Origin: Acetobacteraceae bacterium
GTDB lineage: Bacteria; Pseudomonadota; Alphaproteobacteria; Acetobacterales; Acetobacteraceae
DNA length: 30,308 bases
NCBI GenBank assembly: GCA_947478535.1
Contig: CANJXD010000007.1
Span: 1 to 30,308 of the forward strand
Reading direction: 5' to 3'
Below, in pieces: positions 22,239-29,552 of this stretch. Positions within the stretch are counted from its first letter, which is position 1. The number at the start of each line of letters is the position of its first letter. A program made the position numbers and the translations under genes. The notes under the pieces are model-generated. The model saw only the letters and a program-made list of their open reading frames with translations. It was not told where the DNA came from and did no database searches.

Positions 22239-23345
22239 CTATGTGGCGTGTCCGGCGGCCGGGCGCGAGAGGCGGCTGCGCATGGCGGACCAGGCAGCGA
22301 TGAAACGCTCCGCCGCGTCATCGGGCGCGTTCCAGGGCAGGGAGACACGGATGGCGGACCCCGCCCCCTCCCCCAGCCCCATCGCGGCGAGGACATGGCT
22401 GCGCTTGACCTTGCCCGAGGAACAGGCGGAACCGGCGGAGACTGCCATCCCCGCGAGGTCGAGCGCGATGACCTGGGTTTCCGCGGCCACGCCCGGCAGG
22501 AGGAGGCTGCTGGTATTGGGCAGGCGCGGGGCAGTGGCGCCGAGGATGGTGGCGCCAGCCGCCTCGGCCGCCGCCTCGATGGCGTCCCGCAGGGCGGCCA
22601 GCCTCGCCGTAGCACATGGATCGGCCGCGAGGGCGGCGGCGCCCATGCCGGCAATGGCCGGCAGCGCCTCCGTCCCCCCACGCCGGCCGCGTTCCTGACC
22701 GCCGCCGCCGATCAATGGGGGAATATCGAGGCCCGGGCGCAGCAGCAGCGCCCCCGCGCCCTTGGGGCCGCCGAATTTGTGGCCGGACAGCGCCAGGCTG
22801 TCCGCACCCAGCGCCGCGAGGGAGAGGGGCATGCGCCCAGCCGCCTGCACGCCATCCACATGCAGCGCCGCGCCATGCGCCCGGCAGAGAGCAGCGGCCT
22901 CCGCCAGCGGATGCAGCACGCCGGTTTCGTTGTTGGCGGCCATCAGGCAGACCAGGGCCGGCGGGCCGGATGCCAGGGCCGATTCCAGCGCGGTGAGGTC
23001 CAGCGTACCATCCCCCAGCACCGGCAGAAGCGCAGCACCGGTTGCGGCCGCCAGCACTGCGGGGTGTTCGGTCGCGCCGACCAGCACCCGGCGCCCGCGG
23101 CCAAGCGCGAGAATGGCGAGCGCATTCGCCTCCGTCCCACCGGCGGTGAACACCACCTCCCCGGGGTTGGCGCCGAAGCGGGCGGCGATCTGTTCGCGCG
23201 CCGTCTCCAGCACCCGGCGGGCGGCGCGGCCGGCGGTGTGGATGGAGGAGGGATTGCCCGGCAGGTCCATGGCAGCAATCGCCGCGGCGCGCGCCTCGGG
23301 CCGCACTGGCTCCGTCGCGTTGGCATCCAGATAGAGGGACGGCAT
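22239..23345 (-). CDS. Second cysteine desulfurase, NifS/IscS-like (group I)
   Basis: A 368-aa PLP-dependent desulfurase encoded in tandem with iscS. Motifs: SLYLDANATEPVRPEARAA (3-21), TAGGTEANALAILALG (67-82), HVDGVQAAGRMPL (162-174), PLP lysine in ALSGHKFGGPKGAG (Lys190), RRGGTEALPAIAGMG (221-235) and the active cysteine loop AVSAGSACSSGKVKRSHVL (Cys308). It is shorter than IscS and differs clearly from it along the whole length (FGGPKG versus VYGPKG), so it is an old paralogue rather than a recent copy. It starts 5 bp after the iscR stop and ends 8 bp before iscS. The division of labour between the two enzymes is unknown. Confidence 0.92.
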   Translation of the reverse strand: MPSLYLDANATEPVRPEARAAAIAAMDLPGNPSSIHTAGRAARRVLETAREQIAARFGANPGEVVFTAGGTEANALAILALGRGRRVLVGATEHPAVLAAATGAALLPVLGDGTLDLTALESALASGPPALVCLMAANNETGVLHPLAEAAALCRAHGAALHVDGVQAAGRMPLSLAALGADSLALSGHKFGGPKGAGALLLRPGLDIPPLIGGGGQERGRRGGTEALPAIAGMGAAALAADPCATARLAALRDAIEAAAEAAGATILGATAPRLPNTSSLLLPGVAAETQVIALDLAGMAVSAGSACSSGKVKRSHVLAAMGLGEGAGSAIRVSLPWNAPDDAAERFIAAWSAMRSRLSRPAAGHAT

Positions 23346-23350
23346 GGGCG

Positions 23351-23875
23351 CTATGGGGTGGCCTCGGCCGCCAGCGAAGGTCCATCGGTTGGGCCGCCGG
23401 TTGGGCCATCCGCCAGCAGCGGCCTGACGGCCCGGCCGCGCACCTTCTCCGCGATCACATCGGCGAGGGACACGGATTGCAGGAAGAAGCGGATCTGGTC
23501 GCCAAGTTCGGACCAGAGGTCATGGGTCAGGCAACGCTGCCCGGCGAGGCACCCGGGGCCGCCCTCATCGCAGCGGGTGGCGTGGATCGGCTCATCCACG
23601 GCATCGACGATCGCGGAGATCGAGATGGCGGCCGCCGACAGGGCCAGGCGATAGCCGCCGCCGGGACCGCGGGCGGAGGCGATGAGGCCGGCGCGGCGCA
23701 GCGGGCCGAACAACTGTTCGAGATAGGCCAGGGAAAGATGCTGGGCCTGGGCGATCTCCGCCAGGCTGACCTGACGGCGCCCGGCGCTGCGGCCTTCCGG
23801 CGACTCGCCACCTTCCCGGGCGGCGAGCTCGACCATGGCCATGACCGCGTAGCGCCCTCGGGTGGAAAGTCTCAT
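23351..23875 (-). CDS. iscR: Fe-S cluster regulator IscR (Rrf2 family)
   Basis: A 174-aa Rrf2-type winged-helix regulator. The N-terminal MRLSTRGRYAVMAMVELA, the recognition region QVSLAEIAQAQHLSLAYLEQ with LFGPLRRAGLI, and the wing RGPGGGYRLA are classic. Three cysteines and a histidine that bind a [2Fe-2S] cluster in IscR are present as Cys102, Cys109, Cys115 and His118 (RCDEGGPGCLAGQRCLTH). The C-terminus is extended by a Gly/Pro-rich tail (GPTGGPTDGPS). GGGAG lies seven bases before the ATG. As first gene of the operon it very likely controls the operon in response to Fe-S status, but I could not see a clear IscR-type palindrome upstream. Confidence 0.93.
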   Translation of the reverse strand: MRLSTRGRYAVMAMVELAAREGGESPEGRSAGRRQVSLAEIAQAQHLSLAYLEQLFGPLRRAGLIASARGPGGGYRLALSAAAISISAIVDAVDEPIHATRCDEGGPGCLAGQRCLTHDLWSELGDQIRFFLQSVSLADVIAEKVRGRAVRPLLADGPTGGPTDGPSLAAEATP

Positions 23876-24384
23876 CGGTCACTCCCGCAAGGCGTGCAGT
23901 GAGGCGCCGTTCCACTGCCATGCCGGGGGGTAAACCCAGGCTTGTCTGGATCATGAGCCGGGTCTCGCCCGCTCAGACGCAGGAACATACGGGCCATGCC
24001 GTGAATCCGATATGAAACCTGCACCCGTCTCAACTATATTCGCGCCACCCTGGGGATTGGGAGCCCGCCCCGGGGACTCTTTGGGCGCGAGTGCCGCGCT
24101 TGCCAGAGCCAAGAACCGGAGCCGGATGACCGCGACAAGCTGTCGCCACCGCGAAGCTATTATTCCCGACCAGTGCCGTCAACTAACGGCGCCTGGGCGG
24201 GTGTTATCAGGAATTCTGGTACCCAAGTGCCTGAAGTGCGCCGCGGCGGCGGCGTTGGTGGTTCCCCAAACGGCCACGAGGCGGGCGCGCTGCGCCAGCC
24301 CGGCTCGGGCCATGGTACACGGTTGTCGGGCGGGGCTCAGGCCCGGCCAACCGTGGACCCAACATGGACTGGATCGACGGAACG
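23876..24384. other. Divergent intergenic region between iscR and the alpha/beta hydrolase; no recognised gene
   Basis: About 0.5 kb, slightly less GC-biased than its surroundings, separating the minus-strand isc operon from the plus-strand hydrolase. It must hold the isc operon promoter. On the minus strand a weak element, TTGAGA then 17 bases then TCGGAT (about 24035 to 24007), is the best I can find. I see no IscR-like palindrome, tRNA, SRP RNA, tmRNA or riboswitch fold. Short open frames across it lack codon bias and family motifs. The stretch 24040-24360 contains AT-richer patches (for example TATTATTCCC near 24159) that could be promoter or small-RNA sequence, but nothing is supported. 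Confidence 0.4.
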
Positions 24385-25053
24385 ATGCCTGAAGTCATGT
24401 TTGCCGGCCCTGACGGGCGGCTCGAGGGTCGCTACCACCATGCGAAGCAGTCCAACGCCCCGGTGGCGCTGGTCCTGCACCCGCACCCGCTGCATGGCGG
24501 GACCATGAACAACCGCATCGTCCACGCGCTGTACCAGCGTTTCCAGGCGATGGGCTTTTCCACTCTCCGCTTCAACTTCCGCGGCGTCGGCCGCAGCCAG
24601 GGCCGCTATGATGGCGGGATCGGGGAGATTTCGGACGCCGCGGCGGCGCTCGACTTCCTCCAGGCGGTGAACCCGAATGCCTCCTCCCTTTGGGTGGCGG
24701 GGTATTCCTTCGGGTCCTATGTCGGGATGCAGTTGCTGATGCGCCGGCCGGAAATGGGTGGCTTCGTCAGCATCTCGGCCCCCGCCAGCCACTATGATTT
24801 CGGCTTCCTCGCGCCCTGCCCCTGCAACGGCCTGATCCTGCATGGCGCGGATGACGAACTGGTGCCGGAAACAAGCGTGCGAAAGCTTGTGGACAAGCTG
24901 AATACCCAGAAGGGCATCCGCATCGACTACCGCGTGATGCCGAGCGCCGGCCACATCTTCACCCCGCCCCAGGCGGAACAGGTGGCGGATGCGGCGGAAG
25001 ACCACGTGATGGGCATGCTGAACCGCGGCCGCATGGCACTCGCGGCGGACTGA
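24385..25053 (+). CDS. Alpha/beta hydrolase, COG2945-like
   Basis: A 222-aa cytoplasmic serine hydrolase. The protein begins MPEVMFAGPDGRLEGRYHHA, typical for this conserved family. The oxyanion-hole region is LVLHPHPLHGGTMNN, the nucleophile elbow VAGYSFGSYVG (Ser in GYSFG), the acid in LHGADDELVPE, and the histidine in MPSAGHIF. The full catalytic triad is thus present. An in-frame ATG at 24364 would add seven residues; neither start has a strong ribosome site, and the later one matches the family start. No cell process is firmly assigned to this family. A perfect terminator hairpin follows 49 bp after the stop, so it is probably a single-gene unit. Confidence 0.85.
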   Translation: MPEVMFAGPDGRLEGRYHHAKQSNAPVALVLHPHPLHGGTMNNRIVHALYQRFQAMGFSTLRFNFRGVGRSQGRYDGGIGEISDAAAALDFLQAVNPNASSLWVAGYSFGSYVGMQLLMRRPEMGGFVSISAPASHYDFGFLAPCPCNGLILHGADDELVPETSVRKLVDKLNTQKGIRIDYRVMPSAGHIFTPPQAEQVADAAEDHVMGMLNRGRMALAAD

Positions 25054-25102
25054 ACGGCCAGCGTTACGGCGGGACGCGGTTCCACCGAAGGCGCGGCAGA
25101 TC

Positions 25103-25140
25103 GGCCGGGAAGGCAAACCTTCCCGGCCGTTGCTGTTTCT
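25103..25140 (+). terminator. Intrinsic terminator after the alpha/beta hydrolase gene
   Basis: A perfect 11-bp stem GGCCGGGAAGG / CCTTCCCGGCC (25103-25113 with 25118-25128) closes a CAAA loop, followed by the T-rich GTTGCTGTTTCT. It lies between converging genes, so the hairpin may also slow transcription from anmK, although no T-run follows on that strand. Confidence 0.85.
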
Positions 25141-25161
25141 GGCTGATAGCCCAGGCCCCCC

Positions 25162-26259
25162 CTACAGCAGGGACCCGATCAGCCGCCCGCCCGGCAAAGG
25201 CTGCGGCGCGCCGGTGGTGCCGGGAAAGGTCAGCGGCAGCCCATGCCACACGCGCGCGGCCAGCACGCCGAAGGCCTGGGCTTCCAGCGCATCGCCATTC
25301 CAGCCCGCGACCTCCACCGCCCGCACGGGTTCGCTCAATGCGGCGCCGAGGGCCCGCATCATGGCGGGGTTCCGCCGGCCGCCACCGGCCACCAGCCATT
25401 GCACCGGCGGCGCCGGAAAGTGGCGGGCCGCGGCGGCGACGCAGACCGCGCAGAAAGCCACCAAAGTCGCCGCGCCATCGGGGGCGGAAAGCTGGCCAGC
25501 GCCGGCGTCCCGCAGCGCCCGGTCGAAATCCAGCCGGTCCAGGGATTTCGGCGGCGCGGCCAGCAGATAGGGGTGGTCGAGCAACCGGGCGAGCACCCCG
25601 CCATCGGCCTGGCCGGCCAGAGCCAGCTTGCCGTCGCGGTCATAGGCCGCGCCGGTCGATCGCCGCGCCCAGTCATCCAACGGGCCATTGGCCGGGCCGG
25701 TATCGAAAGCCATCAGCGCGCCATCGGCGCCGATCCAGGTGACATTGGCCACGCCACCGAGGTTCAGCACCGCGAGCGGCTTCGGCAGGTCCCGCGCCAT
25801 CGCCGCGTGCACCACCGGCACCAGCGGCGCCCCCTGCCCGCCGGCCGCGACATCGGCGGAGCGGAAATCATAGGCGACGGTCATCCCCGTCTCCCGCGCC
25901 AGGCGCTGGGCATCGCCGACCTGCCAGGTAAAGCCCGCGATGTTGGATCCGGGGCGGTAGGGGCGATGGAGAATCGTCTGGCCGTGGAAGCCGATGACAT
26001 CGGCCGGCCAGCCAATCGCGCGCACCGCCTCCACATGGCGCTCCGTCAGCCGCGCCACGCAATCCGCCAGGAAGGGGTCGTCGGCCGGCAGGCTTGGCGC
26101 GCGGTCCAGCAATTGCCGCAGGTCGCGGCGCAAGGCGGGCTCATAGGGCAGCGTGATGACCGGGCCGAGGCGGCCGATCACCTCGCCATCCGTTTCCACC
26201 CATGCGGCATCCACCCCGTCGAGGGAGGTTCCGCTCATCAGCCCTATGGTTCGCAGCAT
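25162..26259 (-). CDS. anmK: Anhydro-N-acetylmuramic acid kinase AnmK
   Basis: A 365-aa cytoplasmic kinase that cleaves the anhydro ring and phosphorylates anhydro-MurNAc from recycled peptidoglycan to give MurNAc-6-phosphate. Motifs in order: [17 protein letters not shown] (4-20, ATP phosphate loop), [13 protein letters not shown] (88-100), the block [18 protein letters not shown] (131-148, holding the catalytic Asp), [11 protein letters not shown] (165-175), [13 protein letters not shown] (185-197), and a late [10 protein letters not shown] segment. Length and order match the family. It is divergently transcribed from tyrS with only 64 bp between the start codons. Neighbours do not include murQ. 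Confidence 0.95.
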   Translation of the reverse strand: MLRTIGLMSGTSLDGVDAAWVETDGEVIGRLGPVITLPYEPALRRDLRQLLDRAPSLPADDPFLADCVARLTERHVEAVRAIGWPADVIGFHGQTILHRPYRPGSNIAGFTWQVGDAQRLARETGMTVAYDFRSADVAAGGQGAPLVPVVHAAMARDLPKPLAVLNLGGVANVTWIGADGALMAFDTGPANGPLDDWARRSTGAAYDRDGKLALAGQADGGVLARLLDHPYLLAAPPKSLDRLDFDRALRDAGAGQLSAPDGAATLVAFCAVCVAAAARHFPAPPVQWLVAGGGRRNPAMMRALGAALSEPVRAVEVAGWNGDALEAQAFGVLAARVWHGLPLTFPGTTGAPQPLPGGRLIGSLL

Positions 26260-26288
26260 TCCGCCAACGTGCTACGTCCCCCGTCCTT

Positions 26289-26312
26289 TCGGAAGCCCCA
26301 TCGGAAGCCCCA
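26289..26312 (+). repeat. Perfect 12-bp tandem duplication just upstream of tyrS
   Basis: TCGGAAGCCCCA occurs twice head to tail (26289-26300 and 26301-26312), ending 11 bp before the tyrS ATG, in the divergent anmK-tyrS promoter region. Being 12 bp it would keep the frame if translation began further upstream. It may affect the tyrS leader or simply be a slippage product. Confidence 0.8.
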
Positions 26313-26323
26313 GAGGCGCCCCC

Positions 26324-27559
26324 ATGACCACGACACGAGATTTCCTCCACGCCGTGCAGGAACGCGGCTTCGTCCACCAGGTGACGGAGGCCGAGGCGCT
26401 GCGCGCCCGCCTGCTCGCCGGGCCGGTCGCGGGCTATATCGGCTTCGACGCGACGGCGGACAGCCTGCATGTCGGCAGTCTGGTGCAGATCATGCTGCTG
26501 CGCTGGATGCAGAAGACGGGGCATCGCCCGGTGGTGTTGATGGGTGGCGGCACGACGAAGGTGGGCGACCCGTCCTTCCGGGATGAAGCGCGGCCGCTGC
26601 TGGACGATGCGCGGATCGAGTCCAACAAGGCCGGCATCCGCCGCGTATTCGACAGTTTTCTTGAGTTCAGCGACGCGCCGAACGGCGCCATCATGCTCGA
26701 CAATGCGGAATGGCTGGACCGGCTGCTCTACATCCCCTTCCTGCGCGATATCGGGCGGCATTTCAGCGTCAACCGCATGCTGACCATGGACAGCGTGCGG
26801 TTGCGGCTGGACCGGGAGCAGAACCTCAGCTTCCTCGAATTCAACTACATGCTGCTGCAGGCCTATGATTTTCTCGAACTGAACCGGCGTGCCGGAGTCG
26901 TGCTCCAGATGGGCGGGTCCGACCAATGGGGCAACATCATCATGGGGACCGACCTGGTCCGCCGGGTGGATGGCAAGGACGCCTTCGGCATCACCACGCC
27001 GCTGATCACCACCGCCTCCGGCGCCAAGATGGGCAAGTCTGCCTCCGGCGCCGTCTGGCTGAATGCCGATCGCGTATCCCCCTACGACTACTGGCAGTTC
27101 TGGCGGAATACGGAGGATGCGGATGTCGGCCGCTTCCTCGGGCTGTTCACGGAACTGCCGATGGAGGACGTGCGGCGGCTTGGCGCGCTGGCCGGGGCGG
27201 AGATCAACGACGCTAAGAAGGTGCTGGCGACCGAGGCCTGCGCGCTGCTGCACGGCCGCGCCGCCGCCGAAGCCGCTGCCGAGACGGCGCGCCGCGCCTT
27301 CGAGGAAGGTGAGGCCGCGGCCTCGCTACCGAGCTTTGTCTCCGTCTTGCCAACTCCGGTGATCGACGTCCTGGTTGCCACAGGCTTCGTGGCCAGCAAG
27401 GGCGAAGCGCGGCGGCTGATCGCGCAGGGTGGCGTGAGGCTCAACGACGCGCCGGTGGCGGACCTGGCGGTTCAGGTGACGCAGGCGGACCTTCGGGACG
27501 GCGCTGCCAAGCTCTCCTTGGGCAAGAAGCGCCATGCGCTGATCCGCCCGGCGCCATAA
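26324..27559 (+). CDS. tyrS: Tyrosyl-tRNA synthetase TyrS
   Basis: A 411-aa class-I aminoacyl-tRNA synthetase. The HIGH-equivalent is SLHVGSLVQ with HVGS at residues 49-52. The tyrosine site includes [10 protein letters not shown] (174-183) and GGSDQWGN (197-204), and the KMSKS-equivalent is [10 protein letters not shown] with KMGKS at 235-239. An S4 RNA-binding domain follows from about 345 ([20 protein letters not shown] then [10 protein letters not shown]). The length agrees with bacterial TyrS. The ATG at 26324 is preceded by AGAGG and starts right before the conserved [15 protein letters not shown] helix; upstream in-frame codons cover the divergent promoter. Confidence 0.96.
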   Translation: MTTTRDFLHAVQERGFVHQVTEAEALRARLLAGPVAGYIGFDATADSLHVGSLVQIMLLRWMQKTGHRPVVLMGGGTTKVGDPSFRDEARPLLDDARIESNKAGIRRVFDSFLEFSDAPNGAIMLDNAEWLDRLLYIPFLRDIGRHFSVNRMLTMDSVRLRLDREQNLSFLEFNYMLLQAYDFLELNRRAGVVLQMGGSDQWGNIIMGTDLVRRVDGKDAFGITTPLITTASGAKMGKSASGAVWLNADRVSPYDYWQFWRNTEDADVGRFLGLFTELPMEDVRRLGALAGAEINDAKKVLATEACALLHGRAAAEAAAETARRAFEEGEAAASLPSFVSVLPTPVIDVLVATGFVASKGEARRLIAQGGVRLNDAPVADLAVQVTQADLRDGAAKLSLGKKRHALIRPAP

Positions 27560-27639
27560 TACCCGCCGCCGAGCCCCATATCGGGCGCGGCGGCGCCCTC
27601 GATCCGCCCGAGTTGGGGATCACGGTCTCGCCAGACCGA

Positions 27640-27662
27640 GGCTTCGGATGCGAACCGAAGCC
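27640..27662. repeat. Hairpin GGCTTCGG/CCGAAGCC between tyrS and the next gene
   Basis: A perfect 8-bp stem with a 7-base loop lies 80 bp after the tyrS stop. No T-run follows on either strand, so it is not a standard intrinsic terminator; it may act in RNA end protection or Rho-dependent termination, or have no role. Confidence 0.4.
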
Positions 27663-27702
27663 GCACGGCACGTTCTCACAACCAGACCGCGATCCCCCGC
27701 CG

Positions 27703-27742
27703 GCAGACCGCCGCGCGGGCATGCAGACCGCCGCGCGCTTGC
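27703..27742 (+). repeat. 20-bp-period direct repeat upstream of the DUF6311-like gene
   Basis: GCAGACCGCCGCGCG occurs at 27703-27717 and again at 27723-27737, with a related CAGACCGC copy at 27683-27690. The repeats lie 26-65 bp ahead of the next start codon, where a promoter or regulator site is expected. Function unknown. Confidence 0.6.
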
Positions 27743-27767
27743 GGGGCGGCGACAGGAATGATGCCGC

Positions 27768-29552
27768 ATGTTGTCCGCCGCCCGCCTCTGGTGGGGTCCG
27801 GCCTATCCTTCGGTGTCCCTGCCGCGCTGGGCCGGGGGCCTGCTGGCCGTTCTGCTCGGGTTGGGTCTGGCGGCGGCCTGCTTCGGCATCGCCATCATCC
27901 CGCCCTGGCGGACGGGCTGGATGCTGGAAGGACGGATCGGGCCGGACCCGGTGCAGTATTGGCTGGGTTGGACCTATTTCCGCGACGCGCCCTGGTCCTG
28001 GCCGCCGGGGCTGAACCCGGATTGGGGGATGGAGATCGGCTCCTCCCTTTTCTATGCCGACGCCATCCCTCTGCTGGCCTTCGCGTTCAAGGCGCTGCGG
28101 CCGCTGGCGGATGTGGCGCAGTACTGGGGTCTGTGGATCTTCGCCTGCCTCGGCTTGCAGGCGCTGCTGGCCTGGCGGCTGGTGGGGCTGTTCACGGGGG
28201 ATGCGCTGGCGCGGCTGGCGGGCATCGCCTTCTTCATCGTGCAGCCGATCCTGCTGGCCAGGCTCGGCGGGCATTTTGCCCTGGGCGGGCAGTTTCTTCT
28301 GTTGGGCGCGCTGTATCTTTGCCTGACGGAGGGCGGCGCGCGGCGCGGACTCGCCTGGGCGGCGATGCTCGGCGGGGCAGCGCTGGTGCACGCCTATCTG
28401 CTGCCGATGGTGGCAGGGCTCTGGGTGGCGGATTGGCTGGCCCGGGCCATCCGGCCAAGGCGGGCCTCCGGAGTGCTGGCGGTGGAAGCCCTCGCCGTGC
28501 CGGCGCTGGGGGTGGCCTGCCTGTGGGCGGAGGGGTTCTTCGCGCTGCGCGCCGGCTTCGGCGGCACCTGGGGCGGCTACGGGGCGATGCAGTTGGACCT
28601 GCTGGCCCTCTTCAACCCCGGGGATTGGGGGCGCTTCCTGCCCAGCCTGCCCCATGCGGAGCACCTCGAAGGACAGGATGCCTATCCAGGCCTCGGCGCG
28701 CTGCTGCTGCTCGGCGCCGGGGCGGGGGCCTTCCTCTGGCGGCCGTTGTGGGGCCTCGGGGCGCCGGGCCTCGGGCGACGCTGGCCGCTGCTGGCGATGC
28801 TGGCGCTGATGCTCGGCTTCGCCATCACCCACCGCATCACCATCGGTGGGCAGGTGGTGGCGGTGCTGCCGTTGCCGGAGGCGGTGATCGGCCTCGCGGA
28901 TGCGTTGCGGGCCTCGGTACGGTTCCTCTGGCCGGTGCTCTATGCCGGGCTGATCGGCGCCATCGCCGCGCTGGTGCATGCGGTGGGCGGGCGGCGGGCG
29001 GGGCTGGCGCTGGCGGTGCTGGCGCTGGTGCAGGTGGTGGATATGGGGCCGGGCTTCGCGCGGCTGAAGCACTTCTTCCGCCATACGCCGGCGCAGGTCG
29101 AGTTGCGCCTCGCCGATCCCTTCTGGCGGCAGGCGACCGCCCGGTATGACCGGCTACGCCTGACGCCGACCGACATGCAGGCCCGGCATTGGGAGGAAGT
29201 GGCCGTCCTCGCGGCGACGCAAGGGCTGCCCACCGATGCCGTCTATCTCGCGCGGCTGGACCCCTTCCGGGTCGCCGCGCTGAACGCGGCGACGCTGGAA
29301 CGGCTTGCGGCGGGCCGGCCGGAGCCGGGCAGCCTCTATATCCTCGGCGATGATGCGGCACTGGCGGCGGCGCGCGCGGGTATGGACCCGGCGCGGGACC
29401 GCCTGCTGCGGGCCGATGGGTTGTGGGTGTTGGCGCCGGGCTGGCACCGCACCACCATCTCAGCGCGGGCTGGCATCACGGCGCCGGCTGGGACTGCCCG
29501 ATCCCGAACAGGCCCCGCAGAAATCCGGGCGTCAGCGCCGCCAACGGATTGA
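27768..29552 (+). CDS. Polytopic membrane protein, DUF6311-like
   Basis: A 594-aa integral membrane protein. The N-terminus has a hydrophobic segment near residues 22-45, followed by a conserved non-membrane loop PDPVQYWLGWTYFRDAPWSW then PPGLNPDWGMEIGSS and YADAIPLL, which I recognise as the DUF6311 pattern. About ten further hydrophobic stretches follow up to residue 430. A soluble C-terminal part ends in a catalytically plain alpha/beta-like segment (LPTDAVYLARLDPFRVA, GSLYILGDD). The arrangement of early loop plus many helices resembles GT-C-type glycosyltransferases and O-antigen/teichoic-type enzymes, but no function is established. AGGA lies ten bases before the ATG at 27768. The last 25 codons overlap the converging AsmA-like gene by 77 bp, and the tail is low in similarity to anything I recognise. 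Confidence 0.8.
   Translation: MLSAARLWWGPAYPSVSLPRWAGGLLAVLLGLGLAAACFGIAIIPPWRTGWMLEGRIGPDPVQYWLGWTYFRDAPWSWPPGLNPDWGMEIGSSLFYADAIPLLAFAFKALRPLADVAQYWGLWIFACLGLQALLAWRLVGLFTGDALARLAGIAFFIVQPILLARLGGHFALGGQFLLLGALYLCLTEGGARRGLAWAAMLGGAALVHAYLLPMVAGLWVADWLARAIRPRRASGVLAVEALAVPALGVACLWAEGFFALRAGFGGTWGGYGAMQLDLLALFNPGDWGRFLPSLPHAEHLEGQDAYPGLGALLLLGAGAGAFLWRPLWGLGAPGLGRRWPLLAMLALMLGFAITHRITIGGQVVAVLPLPEAVIGLADALRASVRFLWPVLYAGLIGAIAALVHAVGGRRAGLALAVLALVQVVDMGPGFARLKHFFRHTPAQVELRLADPFWRQATARYDRLRLTPTDMQARHWEEVAVLAATQGLPTDAVYLARLDPFRVAALNAATLERLAAGRPEPGSLYILGDDAALAAARAGMDPARDRLLRADGLWVLAPGWHRTTISARAGITAPAGTARSRTGPAEIRASAPPTD

Noticed and set aside
22248..23654. A 468-codon plus-strand frame over the second desulfurase and iscR
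   Set aside because: It is antisense shadow of two clear genes, with Arg/Gly/Gln-rich composition and no motifs.
24012..24392. A 126-codon plus-strand frame in the iscR upstream gap
   Set aside because: It has no ribosome site, no family resemblance and poor codon bias, and it overlaps the start of the hydrolase gene in another frame.
27564..27592. GC-rich inverted repeat just after tyrS considered as terminator
   Set aside because: The arms pair (CCGCCGC with GCGGCGG), but there is a long loop and no T-run, so I do not call it a terminator.
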